Shown here in pieces: positions 27,227-36,599 of a DNA stretch of 64,000 bases. The stretch spans positions 1,302,001 through 1,366,000 of the forward strand of contig JAHRCV010000001.1 of assembly GCA_019083985.1 (NCBI GenBank), written 5' to 3'. The notes below the pieces were generated by a model, which worked only from the letters and a program-made list of their open reading frames with translations, was not told the origin of the DNA and ran no database searches. Each line of letters starts with the position of its first letter. Position 1 is the first letter of the stretch. Both the position numbers and the translations under genes were made by a program. This DNA comes from Rhizobiales bacterium TNE-4. Lineage in GTDB: Bacteria; Pseudomonadota; Alphaproteobacteria; Rhizobiales; Beijerinckiaceae.

Positions 27227-29107
27227 ATGCTTCATATCAACGACCTCACCTACCGGCTTGGGCCGCGGCTTTTGTTCGACAAGGCAACCGTCGCCATCCC
27301 TGATGGCGCGCGGGTCGGCTTTGTCGCCCGCAATGGCACCGGCAAGACGACGCTCTTCCGCCTGATCCGCGGTGAGATCGGCCCGGAGGGAGGCTCGATC
27401 ACGCTCGGCAAAGGCTTGCGGATCGGGTCTGTTGCGCAGGAAGCACCGGCCGGGCCTGAAACGCTCCTTGAGGTGGTGCTGGCAGCCGACACGGAACGTG
27501 CCCGTCTGCTCGAGGAAGCCGAAACCGCCACCGACCCCCTTCGTATCGCTGACATCCAAACCCGGCTTGCCGACATTGGCGCGCATGCGGCGCCGGCCCG
27601 CGCTGCCGCCATTCTGCATGGTCTTGGGTTCGATGCCGAAGCGCAGGCACGCCCCTGCTCATCCTTCTCAGGCGGGTGGCGCATGCGCGTGGCGCTGGCG
27701 GCGATCCTCTTTTCCGAACCCGATCTGCTGCTGCTCGACGAGCCGACAAACTATCTCGATCTTGAAGGCACGCTCTGGTTGATGGACTACCTTGCGCGTT
27801 ATCCGCACACGCTCATCATCATCAGCCATGATCGCGATCTTCTTAACCAATCGGTCGACCAAATCCTGCATCTCGACCAAGGTAAGCTGAAACTCTGGGG
27901 CGGCGCGTATGACCGCTTCGAGAAACTCCGCGCCGAAGAACAAGCCTTGCAACTCAAGATGAAGAAGAAGCAGGAGGACGAGCGCCGTCACCTCCAATCC
28001 TTCATCGATCGCTTCAAGGCCAAGGCGACGAAAGCGCGGCAAGCGCAATCGCGCGTCAAGCGGCTTGAAAAGATGCAGCTCATCGCGGCGCCTATCGATA
28101 GTGAGGTACTGCCGTTCCACTTCCCTTCGCCTGAGCGACCTCTCGCGCCGCCGATCATCGCCATGGAAGGGGCAAGCGCGGGTTATGGTGAGAAGCCTGT
28201 TCTTTCGAAGCTTGATCTTGTCATTGCGGATGATGACCGCATTGGCCTTCTCGGTTCGAACGGAAACGGCAAATCCACCTTTGCCAAGCTCGTCGCCGGT
28301 AAACTTGCGGCGATGGATGGCATGGTCCGCCGCTCATCAAAGTTGAAGGTCGGCTATTTCGCGCAGCATCAGCTTGATGAACTCAACCCACAGGCAACGC
28401 CGGTCGCTCATGTACGGCAGCTGATGCCGGAAGCGACGGAAGCGCAGGTGCGTTCACGCGCAGCACAAATGGGCTTCCCTGCGAACAAGGCCGATACGCC
28501 CGTCGCGAATCTCTCGGGCGGCGAGAAAGCGCGGCTGATGATGGGGCTCGCAGCTTTCGACGCGCCACATCTCCTCATTCTCGATGAGCCGACAAACCAT
28601 CTCGATATCGACAGCCGCACCGCCTTGATGGAAGCGATCAATGATTATGAGGGGGCCGTCATCCTCATCTCGCATGACCGGTTCTTGCTCGAGGCTTGCG
28701 CGGATCGGTTGTGGTTTGTGGGTGGCGGACGCGTCAAGCCGTTCGACGGCGATCTCGACGCCTATCGCAACCTCGTCTTGGAAGGTGAGTCTTCACAAGG
28801 CGCTAGCGTGAAATCTTCGAAGACTGAATCCGCGCCTTCACAGGCTGATTCACGTCGCGCTGCGGTTGAAAAACGGCAGGCCTTGGCGCCGCTCAAAAAG
28901 AAGATCGAAGCTGCTGAACAGCGCATGGCGAAATTGACTGAGCTTCTCGCCCGTGTCGATGAAGCGCTGCAGGCCCCCGATGCCTTTTTGAAAGATCCCG
29001 CAAAAGCCGCGCAGTTATCCGGCCAGCGAGCCGAACTCGAAAAGACGCTCATGAGCGTGGAGGAAGAATGGCTGATGCTATCGGCCGATTATGAATCAGC
29101 GTCTTGA
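27227..29107 (+). CDS. ABC-F family ATPase (Uup/YheS-like)
   Basis: 626-aa soluble protein with two ABC ATPase domains and no membrane segments; ABC-F proteins act on the ribosome. Walker A motifs are ARNGTGKTT and GSNGNGKST, signatures FSGGWRMR and LSGGEKARL, Walker B regions LLLLDEPTNYLD and LLILDEPTNHLD. The linker (about 240-290) is Lys/Gln/Arg-rich as in the P-site tRNA interaction motif. The C-terminus has a coiled coil (KKKIEAAEQRMAKLTELLARV) as in Uup and YheS. Its 3' end overlaps the convergent MFS gene by 12 bases. Confidence 0.92.
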   Translation: MLHINDLTYRLGPRLLFDKATVAIPDGARVGFVARNGTGKTTLFRLIRGEIGPEGGSITLGKGLRIGSVAQEAPAGPETLLEVVLAADTERARLLEEAETATDPLRIADIQTRLADIGAHAAPARAAAILHGLGFDAEAQARPCSSFSGGWRMRVALAAILFSEPDLLLLDEPTNYLDLEGTLWLMDYLARYPHTLIIISHDRDLLNQSVDQILHLDQGKLKLWGGAYDRFEKLRAEEQALQLKMKKKQEDERRHLQSFIDRFKAKATKARQAQSRVKRLEKMQLIAAPIDSEVLPFHFPSPERPLAPPIIAMEGASAGYGEKPVLSKLDLVIADDDRIGLLGSNGNGKSTFAKLVAGKLAAMDGMVRRSSKLKVGYFAQHQLDELNPQATPVAHVRQLMPEATEAQVRSRAAQMGFPANKADTPVANLSGGEKARLMMGLAAFDAPHLLILDEPTNHLDIDSRTALMEAINDYEGAVILISHDRFLLEACADRLWFVGGGRVKPFDGDLDAYRNLVLEGESSQGASVKSSKTESAPSQADSRRAAVEKRQALAPLKKKIEAAEQRMAKLTELLARVDEALQAPDAFLKDPAKAAQLSGQRAELEKTLMSVEEEWLMLSADYESAS

Positions 29108-30265
29108 GACGCGCAGGAAAGCACGCCAGCCGAGAAATGTCGCCATCGCCAAAGACAAAAGCGCCAGCGCCTGCAACGCGCCCGCATAGCCAAAGAGCGC
29201 GATCAGCCCGGTGATCGGCAACGGCATCCACAAGAGCCCGACATTGAACACGGCGTTGAACAAAGCCTGTGGCCCGGCGCGTTCAGATGGATTGAGCCCC
29301 TCGCTGATCCACGCCGATAGCACGGGATAAACGACCGAATAGCCGGAGCCGAACAAGACGCCGCATGCGGCCACGGCAAAAGGATGCTGCACGCGCACAA
29401 GCAGAATATAGGCGAGCGCCATGACGCTCATACCGACGGAGACGACGAGACGCGGATCAAGCCTTTGGAAAAAACCAAGGCCGACAAAACGAGTCGAGAA
29501 GATACCGATCGTCATGGCCACGAAATACCAAGCGATCGACACATCCTTCGCGTGGAGAAACGGCGTCATATAGGACGCGAGAAATCCGAACAGCGAGCCT
29601 GAGACAAAGATGGCGACCAGCGGGATACGGCGGTTCGGCGTCAAGGCTTCGCCCAAAGCAAGCCCACCCGCGGCAGGCGGCTTTGCCAGAGGGCGCATCA
29701 GAAACAAAAGCCCAAGACCAATCAAAGCCGGGATTGCGCCCAGCAGAAACATCAGTTTGGCGCCGCCATGGTCGAGCACGAATTCGGCAAAAGGCGGCCC
29801 GCCTGCTTGCGCGAGCGGCGCCATGGAGGAGAAGAGCCCCAAGAGATAGATGAAGCGCGGACCGGTGATGCGGCTTTGCGCATATGTAAACAGCGGGGCG
29901 AACATCAGCCCATAGCCAATGCCCCAGGTGAGACGTGAGGCAAGTGCCGGCCAAAATGAATCCGCCGTGACGGCGAGGCTCATAAAGCCGAGCGCCATAA
30001 TCGCAGTGCCCCACCGCGCCGAACCCAGACTGCCGAGCCATGTCGCGATCTTGCCGGTGAACAAGGTGACGATGACGACCGGCACGCCATAGAGCGACAA
30101 CAGGATGCCGATCTCGGGCAGCTTCAAACCGTTCTGCTGAAACGCTGTCGACAGCAATGCTGCCTGCGCGTTCATGAAGAAGATCAGGAAGGTCGCAACA
30201 CCAAAGAGAATATATTCGACGCGCGCGCGGGGATCGACGAAATCACCGCTCTGGAACACCGGCAT
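29096..30265 (-). CDS. Major facilitator superfamily permease
   Basis: 389-aa transporter with about twelve hydrophobic segments in two halves; the loop between helices 2 and 3 (FTGKIATWLGSLGSARWG) is a degenerate MFS motif A. The substrate cannot be told. The start overlaps the stop of the upstream lipoprotein gene by one base (TGATG), linking holC, lipoprotein and permease in one minus-strand unit. The 3' end overlaps the ABC-F gene. Confidence 0.88.
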   Translation of the reverse strand: MPVFQSGDFVDPRARVEYILFGVATFLIFFMNAQAALLSTAFQQNGLKLPEIGILLSLYGVPVVIVTLFTGKIATWLGSLGSARWGTAIMALGFMSLAVTADSFWPALASRLTWGIGYGLMFAPLFTYAQSRITGPRFIYLLGLFSSMAPLAQAGGPPFAEFVLDHGGAKLMFLLGAIPALIGLGLLFLMRPLAKPPAAGGLALGEALTPNRRIPLVAIFVSGSLFGFLASYMTPFLHAKDVSIAWYFVAMTIGIFSTRFVGLGFFQRLDPRLVVSVGMSVMALAYILLVRVQHPFAVAACGVLFGSGYSVVYPVLSAWISEGLNPSERAGPQALFNAVFNVGLLWMPLPITGLIALFGYAGALQALALLSLAMATFLGWRAFLRVSRR

Positions 30266-30642
30266 CAGCGTACGATCTTGATCAGGCGATTGTCCGAGAA
30301 CAGGAAGACGGCTTTTCCAGTAGGCTCCATGTAGAGCATCGTCGTTTCCCGGCGTGAGGTCGAACTCGACCCCGTCTGAACCGAAAGGGGCGTACCCTTA
30401 ATCGCGACGATCTCGCATTCGGTCATCCCCAGGAGCCCTTCATCTGGCTTGTTCCGGAAGAGCGCCGGATCGATCGAAATGGTGGCGGTGCATTTGCCAT
30501 CCTCTGCCACGACCGCCTCGGTCGTCGCCGCGCGCACGGAGACAGATTTGTCATTGACGAAGCCTGTCGCCTGTATAGCGCAACCACCCAGGAGCGTGGC
30601 GATCAGAGCAAGGGTCGAGTAACGCACACAGTTCATCGTCAT
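30265..30642 (-). CDS. Small predicted lipoprotein, possibly BamE/OmlA-like fold
   Basis: 125-aa protein with signal peptide and lipobox LLGGC (Cys21). The segment GMTECEIVAIKGTPLSVQTG followed by ETTMLYMEPTGKAVFLFSDNRLIKIVR has the rhythm of the SmpA/OmlA/BamE lipoprotein fold (G-x-T at a helix start, then a short sheet), but this is only a resemblance. It overlaps holC (ATGA) upstream and the MFS gene downstream by one base. Confidence 0.75.
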   Translation of the reverse strand: MTMNCVRYSTLALIATLLGGCAIQATGFVNDKSVSVRAATTEAVVAEDGKCTATISIDPALFRNKPDEGLLGMTECEIVAIKGTPLSVQTGSSSTSRRETTMLYMEPTGKAVFLFSDNRLIKIVR

Positions 30643-31091
30643 GCTTTCTTGTTCCAGCGGCCATCATCGTCTTGCTGCCAATACGTGCCCGCAAGTCCCA
30701 TGCCCTTGACCGTCTTCCAATGATCACGCGCTTCGGCCACCGCCTCATCATCATGGCCATCGAACATAATGACCACGCGTTCATAGGTGGCGAGATCATC
30801 AGGTAAGGGCGCGCGCTCGACGAGAAACCGAATGGCTGCCGCGTTGGGATTGGTCGCACCTGCCGCAATCACGACAGGTTCGTCAGGGCCCGCCTCGCTC
30901 TCCACCGCATGTGGCAGGAAAGAGGCGTCATCATAGGTCCACAGCAGCGCATCGAGCGCCGGGATGCGCTCGGGATTGCCTGACTGGATCACCACCTTCC
31001 AGCCGCGGCCAAGCGATTTCTCGACAAGCGGAGGCAGCACCGCATCAAGCGGCTGGCGGGTCAGGTGATAGAATAGAATCTCGGCGGGCAT
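30639..31091 (-). CDS. holC: DNA polymerase III chi subunit
   Basis: 150-aa clamp-loader accessory subunit that links the replisome to SSB. It begins MPAEILFYHLTRQPLDAVLP with the conserved LPPLVEKSLGRGWKVVIQ, ALLWTYDDASFLPHA and the late ERVVIMFDGHDDEAVAEARDHWKTVK segment. The ATG at 31091 starts the family N-terminus; 38 more upstream codons read into a repeat region and are not conserved. In most Proteobacteria holC directly follows pepA. Here 1.6 kb with an exporter gene and two long repeats lie between. Confidence 0.93.
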   Translation of the reverse strand: MPAEILFYHLTRQPLDAVLPPLVEKSLGRGWKVVIQSGNPERIPALDALLWTYDDASFLPHAVESEAGPDEPVVIAAGATNPNAAAIRFLVERAPLPDDLATYERVVIMFDGHDDEAVAEARDHWKTVKGMGLAGTYWQQDDDGRWNKKA

Positions 31092-31173
31092 GCCTCTATT
31101 TTGGACTGATGGACGGCAAAAGTCATGCGCGCTTGTCTTTCCGCCGCCTCCCCTCAGCCGCCTGAACTCCCAT

Positions 31174-31419
31174 GCATCAGGATAAGCCTCGTGATCGCGA
31201 GGCACGCAGTGCCGTGGCGAACCATCGCGGGAGCCCTTTCAAGCCAGCATGGTGAGGAGCCGCAAAGCGGCGTCTCGAACCACGAGGGCGTGGGCTCAGT
31301 GCCAATTGGTCTCCCTCGTCCTTCGAGACGCGATGCTTCGCATCGCTCCTCAGGATGAGGGTGATGGTGCATTTTGACAGATGGAGTGCCGCGTCGGGCT
31401 TCGCCCTCCTCGCAATGAA
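31174..31419. repeat. Left 246-bp composite repeat flanking the DMT gene
   Basis: This element fills most of the 412-base gap between holC and the DMT gene. It runs from GCATCAGGATAAGCCTCGT to CTCCTCGCAATGAAG. Inside are a unit related to A (31192 on), a B-type pair (CATGGTGAGGAGCCGC to CACGAGGG, then CCCTCGTCCTTCGAGACG to CTCAGGATGAGGG) and an inverted A at the right end. The copy at 32448-32693 has the same length and orientation. The core 31248-31383 differs at about 7 of 136 positions by eye; the left 70 bases are more diverged. Confidence 0.88.
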
Positions 31420-31503
31420 GAGCGGGGTTTCCGTGTTGCAGCACCCAATCATGGACATAGGAAACGGGTGGAGGAATCTCCTGTGTCCTGTCAAACATGC
31501 GGC

Positions 31504-32421
31504 ATGAACGCTGCTGCCCCACGCCTCGACCTCACCTCTGCCCTGCTTCTCGTTTTCCTGTCCGTTTTATGGGGCGGCTCGTTCCTGTTCGCGAAAATCG
31601 CTGTCACCGCCATCCCGGTGGCCGTGGCGTTGGCCGCACGCGTTATCATCGGCGCTATCGGCCTCGGGCTTTATCTCATCGTCACACGCCACGCGCTGCC
31701 AACAGAGCTGCGCATCTGGCGGATGTTCTTGTTCATGGGCATTTTCAATAATGCGATCCCGTTCGGCCTGTTGTTTTGGGCGCAGACGGAGATCAGCGCC
31801 GGACTTGGCGCCATCCTGAACGCAACGACGCCGATCTTCACGCTGATCATCGCCCATCTGATGACGCGGGATGAAAAGATCACACGCGACAAGCTCTTGG
31901 GCATCGCCATCGGCTTTTGCGGCGTGGCGGTGTTGGTCGGTCCTTCACTCCTCTTCGATCCGGACCGCGCAACATGGGCCAAATTCGCCTGCATCGTGGC
32001 GTCGATCTCTTATGGATGCGCGAGCGTTTTCGGACGGCGTTTTGCCCGTGAGAAGATTTCGCCGATCTCCGCCACGTTTGGACAGGTTGTGACGTCGTCC
32101 ATCGTGATCCTGCCGATTGCGCTCTTCTTCAACCCGGTCGATTCGATTGCGCATGCGTCAACGCCTGTGCTGTTGGCGTTGCTGGCGCTCGGTTTGGTAT
32201 CCACATCGTTCGCCTATGTGCTTTTTTACAAAATTCTCGCCCGCGCAGGCGCGACCAATGTCTCGCTCGTCACCTTGCTTGTGCCGGTGAGTGCCACGAT
32301 CCTTGGCGCTTTGGTGCTCGGTGAAACGCTAACGCCGATGCAGGGCCTCGGCATGGCGCTGATCGGCGTCGGCTTGCTTGTGATGGATGGCCGTTTGGTG
32401 CGGCACCTGCGCGCCGCTTAG
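31504..32421 (+). CDS. DMT superfamily (EamA-type) exporter
   Basis: 305-aa inner-membrane protein with ten predicted helices in two EamA repeats (LLLVFLSVLWGGSFLFAKIA; CIVASISYGCASVFGRRFA), the layout of drug/metabolite exporters such as RhaT/YdcZ relatives. The ATG at 31504 starts right before the first helix; a longer frame begins inside the upstream repeat and is not credible. It lies on the opposite strand to its neighbours and is boxed between two direct 246-bp repeats, so it looks inserted between pepA and holC. Confidence 0.9.
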   Translation: MNAAAPRLDLTSALLLVFLSVLWGGSFLFAKIAVTAIPVAVALAARVIIGAIGLGLYLIVTRHALPTELRIWRMFLFMGIFNNAIPFGLLFWAQTEISAGLGAILNATTPIFTLIIAHLMTRDEKITRDKLLGIAIGFCGVAVLVGPSLLFDPDRATWAKFACIVASISYGCASVFGRRFAREKISPISATFGQVVTSSIVILPIALFFNPVDSIAHASTPVLLALLALGLVSTSFAYVLFYKILARAGATNVSLVTLLVPVSATILGALVLGETLTPMQGLGMALIGVGLLVMDGRLVRHLRAA

Positions 32422-32447
32422 AGATTTGAGCGCATAACCACTGCGAA

Positions 32448-32693
32448 GCATCAGGATAAGCCTCGTCATCGCGAGAAGCGCAGCGACGAGGCGATCCATC
32501 GAAGGAGCCCCTTCAAGCCCTCATGGTGAGGAGCCGCGAAGCGGCGTCTCGAACCACGAGAGCGTGGGCTCAGTGCAAACTGGTCTCCCTCGTTCTTCGA
32601 GACGCGATGCTATGCATCGCTCCTCAGGATGAGGGTGATGGTGCATTTTGACAGATGAATTAGCGCGGCGGGCTTCGCCCACCACGCAATGAC
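32448..32693. repeat. Right 246-bp composite repeat flanking the DMT gene
   Basis: Second copy of the element at 31174-31419, in the same orientation with a constant offset of 1274 bases and no net gaps. It starts 26 bases after the DMT stop and ends 11 bases before the pepA stop. It contains the same A, B, B' palindromic units. Confidence 0.88.
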
Positions 32694-32704
32694 AAAGTTG
32701 ATTT

Positions 32705-34207
32705 TTACTCCGCTTCGTAATGATCGCGGACGAGACGATCGAGCAGGCGCACACCCCAGCCCGAAGACCAAGACTGGTTGATGTCGGATGAGGGCGACCC
32801 CATCGCAGTTCCCGCGATATCGAGATGCGCCCATGGCACATCCTCGACGAAACGTTGCAGGAATTGCGCTGCCGTGATCGCGCCACCAAAACGGCCGCCC
32901 GTGTTTTTCATGTCGGCGAATTTCGAGTCGATCATCTTGTCATAGGCTTTGCCAAGCGGCATGCGCCAGACATGTTCGCCCGTCTCCTGCCCGGCTTTCG
33001 TCAGGCGTTCGGCGAGTTCGTCATTGTTGGAGAACAGGCCCGCATTGTCTTGGCCGAGCGCAACCATGATCGCGCCGGTCAGCGTCGCAAGATCGATCAT
33101 GAATTGTGGCTTGAAGCGGTCTTTGGTGTACCAAAGAATATCGGCCAGCACGAGGCGACCTTCCGCATCAGTGTTGATGATTTCGATCGTCTGACCCGAC
33201 AGGGATGTGACGATATCGCCCGGGCGCTGCGCGTTGCCGTCCGGCATATTCTCGACGAGACCGATGACGCCGATCGCATCGACCTTGGCCTTGCGCGCGG
33301 CGAGCGCATGCATCAGACCGACGACGCACGCCGCACCCGCCATATCGCCCTTCATGTCTTCCATGCCACCGGCAGGCTTGATCGAAATGCCGCCCGTGTC
33401 GAAGCAGACGCCCTTGCCGATGAAGGCGATGGGCTTGTCCTTCGAACCCTTCTTGGCGCCGTTCCAGCGCATGATGGCGACGCGACTATCGCGTTCCGAA
33501 CCTTGGCCAACGCCAAGCAGCGCACGCATGCCGATCTTTTCGAGCTTCTTGCCGTCCAGGATCTCGACATCGACGCCAAGTTTTTCGAGTTCTGCGGCGC
33601 GGCGACCAAATTCTGCCGGATAGAGCACGTTCGGCGGCTCGTTCACGAGATCGCGGGCGAGTTCGACGCCGTCGGCGACGCCGCTCTCGGCTGACCAAAT
33701 CTTTTTGGCGGCAGCGGGATCTTGGGTTGCGATCGTGACCGCGAGATCGCCCTTCGGCGCGTCATCATCCTTTTTCGACTTGTAGCGGTCGAAGCTATAG
33801 GCGCGCAGGCGCAGGCCAAGCGCAAAATGGGCGGCGGCCTCCGGGGTCTCGTTGAAGCCCTTTGGCCCGGTGAAGAGGATTGTCGCATGCTTGGCCTTGC
33901 CAAGCGCGCCCTTGATGGCGCCCCCTAGCATCACCGGGTCAGCCTTGGCACGGTCCTCGACCTTGCCGGTGCCCGCGATGATGACCTTATCGGCCTCAAG
34001 CCCAGCCGGGGCTGAAAGCACGAGGGTCGATTTTGGCTTGCCCTTGAACCCTTCGGCCGCGGCGGCCTTTTTAACTGCGGCATCAAACTCGGCCGGCCAT
34101 TTCGCCTTCCCGATCTGCGGCAGAACGAGATCATCGCCGACAAAGAGGACAAGCGTCCCCTGTTTCGGCAGGGCGGGGGCAGCGAAGTCGATTTTCACGC
34201 GAGGCAT
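32705..34207 (-). CDS. pepA: Leucyl aminopeptidase (M17)
   Basis: 500-aa two-zinc/manganese aminopeptidase, cytosolic hexamer in the family. The signature NTDAEGRL is present, with the metal-binding [15 protein letters not shown] and MKGDMAGAA segments and [17 protein letters not shown]. The ATG at 34207 has GGAGATG upstream. It is divergent from lptF, as in many Proteobacteria, but its usual partner holC is displaced by the repeat-flanked exporter gene. Confidence 0.96.
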   Translation of the reverse strand: MPRVKIDFAAPALPKQGTLVLFVGDDLVLPQIGKAKWPAEFDAAVKKAAAAEGFKGKPKSTLVLSAPAGLEADKVIIAGTGKVEDRAKADPVMLGGAIKGALGKAKHATILFTGPKGFNETPEAAAHFALGLRLRAYSFDRYKSKKDDDAPKGDLAVTIATQDPAAAKKIWSAESGVADGVELARDLVNEPPNVLYPAEFGRRAAELEKLGVDVEILDGKKLEKIGMRALLGVGQGSERDSRVAIMRWNGAKKGSKDKPIAFIGKGVCFDTGGISIKPAGGMEDMKGDMAGAACVVGLMHALAARKAKVDAIGVIGLVENMPDGNAQRPGDIVTSLSGQTIEIINTDAEGRLVLADILWYTKDRFKPQFMIDLATLTGAIMVALGQDNAGLFSNNDELAERLTKAGQETGEHVWRMPLGKAYDKMIDSKFADMKNTGGRFGGAITAAQFLQRFVEDVPWAHLDIAGTAMGSPSSDINQSWSSGWGVRLLDRLVRDHYEAE

Positions 34208-34351
34208 AGGGCATCTCCGATTCAGCGGCGCTCATGGTCATCCGAACGCTCGCGCGGGGCAAGGGGGACCTGACGCACCGAACGAAAATGGGTCCAATCC
34301 TCGGCCATGCGGTTGCCCCAAGGGCCATAAAAGTTTACCGGTAGCGCCAAT

Positions 34352-35479
34352 ATGACGCTTCTCTTCCGCTATATCTTCAGGATCGCCGCAACGGCGTTTG
34401 TGATGACGTTGGCCGTTCTCACGGCGGTTATCTGGCTGAGCCAAGCGCTGCGCGAATTCGACCTGATGACGGCCAAAGGTCAGAGCGTCCTGATCTTCCT
34501 CATGATCACTGGGCTCTCGATCCCCGCATTGATTGCGATCATCGCGCCGGTCGCGCTGTTCATCGCGACGCTCTATGCGCTAAACCGCCTCAATGGTGAT
34601 AGCGAACTTGTGGTGATGAGCGCCTCGGGCTTGTCACCCGCGGCCACGTTCAGACCCTTCGTTGCCCTCACACTCATCGGCGCAGTGTTGGTGGCGTGGA
34701 TGACCATCTGGGCCATGCCCTCGAGCTTTCGCGGGTTGCGCGATCTTGTGACGAAGGTCCGCGCCGATTTCGTATCGAATGTGGCACGTGAAGGGCAATT
34801 TACAAATCTCGATCAAGGCATCACTTTTCATTATCGCGAACGTGCGGGCGATGCCCTTTTGGGCATCTTCATGCAGGATCGCCGGGACCCTGAAAAGAGC
34901 ATTGTCTATATCGCCGAGCGCGGTCAGGCAGTCGACATAAAAGGCGCGCCCTATCTCGTGCTCGAACAAGGCGTGGTGCATCGCGAAAAAGGCGATGGGA
35001 GCGATGCGAGCGTGATCAATTTCCAGCGCTATGCCATCGATCTCGGCCAATTCGGTCCTGATGGCGACTTCATCACCTATAAACCGCGTGAACGCTCGAC
35101 TTTCGAACTCTTTCGGCTTGATCCCAACGATCCTTACGTCAAAACGCAGCTTGGCCGCTTCCGCGCCGAATTGCATGATCGCGTCACGGCGCCTCTATAT
35201 GCGTTCGCTTTTGTCGCGATTGCTTTTGCTGCCCTCGGTAGTCCGCGAACCACACGGCAAGGTCGCGGGTTTGCGACAGCGATGGCCGTCATATGCGTCC
35301 TTGTCCTGCGCATAGCGGGATTTGCGATCTCGACCCTCATCGTTCGTTCCCCGGCCTCTGTGCCTCTCGCCTACGCCCTGCCTATCGCTGCTACGGTTCT
35401 GGCGCTCGGCTATGGGCTGATGCCCTCACTCCGCCGCCGCAGGCTCGATAGCAGCGCGTCGCTGAAGGCGGGAGCATGA
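34352..35479 (+). CDS. lptF: LPS export permease LptF
   Basis: 375-aa inner-membrane subunit of the LptB2FG transporter that extracts LPS for the trans-envelope bridge. Six membrane segments flank a periplasmic beta-jellyroll domain (about 130-270). It begins MTLLFRYIFRIAATAFVMTL. It is followed after one base by lptG and then lptD, so inner- and outer-membrane LPS export parts are co-transcribed. Confidence 0.93.
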   Translation: MTLLFRYIFRIAATAFVMTLAVLTAVIWLSQALREFDLMTAKGQSVLIFLMITGLSIPALIAIIAPVALFIATLYALNRLNGDSELVVMSASGLSPAATFRPFVALTLIGAVLVAWMTIWAMPSSFRGLRDLVTKVRADFVSNVAREGQFTNLDQGITFHYRERAGDALLGIFMQDRRDPEKSIVYIAERGQAVDIKGAPYLVLEQGVVHREKGDGSDASVINFQRYAIDLGQFGPDGDFITYKPRERSTFELFRLDPNDPYVKTQLGRFRAELHDRVTAPLYAFAFVAIAFAALGSPRTTRQGRGFATAMAVICVLVLRIAGFAISTLIVRSPASVPLAYALPIAATVLALGYGLMPSLRRRRLDSSASLKAGA

Positions 35480-35480
35480 C

Positions 35481-36563
35481 ATGATCGGTCGGACGCTCGG
35501 GCTCTATTTCGGTTGGCGCTTTCTTGTGACGGTCTCCGGCGTCTTCGCGACCGTCTTCCTGCTGATCTACACGATCGACTTCGTCGAACTGATGCGGCGT
35601 GCGGGCGAGACGCCGCAGGCGACGACCGCTCTTCTGGCCAAGCTAGCGCTCTACAGGACGCCGGCAGTTGCCGAACAGATCCTGCCCTTTGCCATGCTCT
35701 TTGGCGCGATGATCGCCCTCCTCAACCTATCCCGCCGGCTGGAACTTGTGGTGGCGCGGGCTGCAGGCATCTCGGCATGGCAGTTCCTGACCCCCGCCCT
35801 GATCGTCGCCCTGTTGCTCGGCATTGCCGTGGTGAGCATTTACAACCCGGTTTCAGCGCGCTTGAAACAACGGGCCTTGACCATCGAAACGACCGTGCTC
35901 GGGAAGGGCCAGACCCAGACCGGCAAGGACCTGTGGATCCGCCAGCGCTCAACCGATGGGCAGGCCATCATCCGCGCCGACCGGTCATCGGGGTCGGGTG
36001 CCACGCTCGGCCAAGTGTCGGTTTTTGAATTTGACAAGGCTGGCGCGTTCATTGCGCGGATCGAGGCGCGCCGGGCGGAATTAAAAGATGGTTACTGGGA
36101 ATTGGCTGAGGCCAGGCTGACCCGACCGGGGGTTCCACCCGAGTCGTTTGACCGCTATTTGGTCGCGACGAACCTCTCAGCCGAGCAAGTCCGCGAGAGC
36201 ATCTTGGCCGCCGACACGATCCCCTTTTGGGACCTCCCGCATGCGATTGAAAACACCCGTCGAGCAGGCTTTGATCCGACCCGATATTTAATGCAATTTC
36301 AGACGCTTGCCGCAAGACCTTTACTCTTTGTAGCAATGGTCCTCGTGGCGGCTTCCGTGTCCCTGCGTTTCTTCCGTTTTGGTGGCGTTGCACAGATGGT
36401 TCTCTATGGCATTGGAGCGGGGTTCATGCTCTATGTTGCCACGAAACTGGTCGAGGATTTGGGCAGCTCCGGATTGTTGTCGACAACGATTGCCGCATGG
36501 TCACCTGCGGTCATTGGGAGTTTGCTCGGGACCCTCGCTCTGTTGTATCAAGAAGACGGTTAA
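35481..36563 (+). CDS. lptG: LPS export permease LptG
   Basis: 360-aa partner of LptF with the same layout: three N-terminal and three C-terminal membrane helices around a periplasmic domain. Typical stretches are ILPFAMLFGAMIALLNLSRRLELVVARAAGISAWQF near helix 2-3 (shown here across two family motifs) and YNPVSARLKQRALTIET. The ATG at 35481 follows the lptF stop by one base. Confidence 0.93.
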   Translation: MIGRTLGLYFGWRFLVTVSGVFATVFLLIYTIDFVELMRRAGETPQATTALLAKLALYRTPAVAEQILPFAMLFGAMIALLNLSRRLELVVARAAGISAWQFLTPALIVALLLGIAVVSIYNPVSARLKQRALTIETTVLGKGQTQTGKDLWIRQRSTDGQAIIRADRSSGSGATLGQVSVFEFDKAGAFIARIEARRAELKDGYWELAEARLTRPGVPPESFDRYLVATNLSAEQVRESILAADTIPFWDLPHAIENTRRAGFDPTRYLMQFQTLAARPLLFVAMVLVAASVSLRFFRFGGVAQMVLYGIGAGFMLYVATKLVEDLGSSGLLSTTIAAWSPAVIGSLLGTLALLYQEDG

Positions 36564-36599
36564 ATCGGCTCGGTCAACGGGCTGCCACTGGTGAATTCT

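Noticed and set aside
31381-31503. N-terminal extension of the DMT protein into the repeat
   Set aside because: The frame is open but lies in repeat DNA and would place a charged, non-membrane stretch before helix 1; the ATG at 31504 fits the family.
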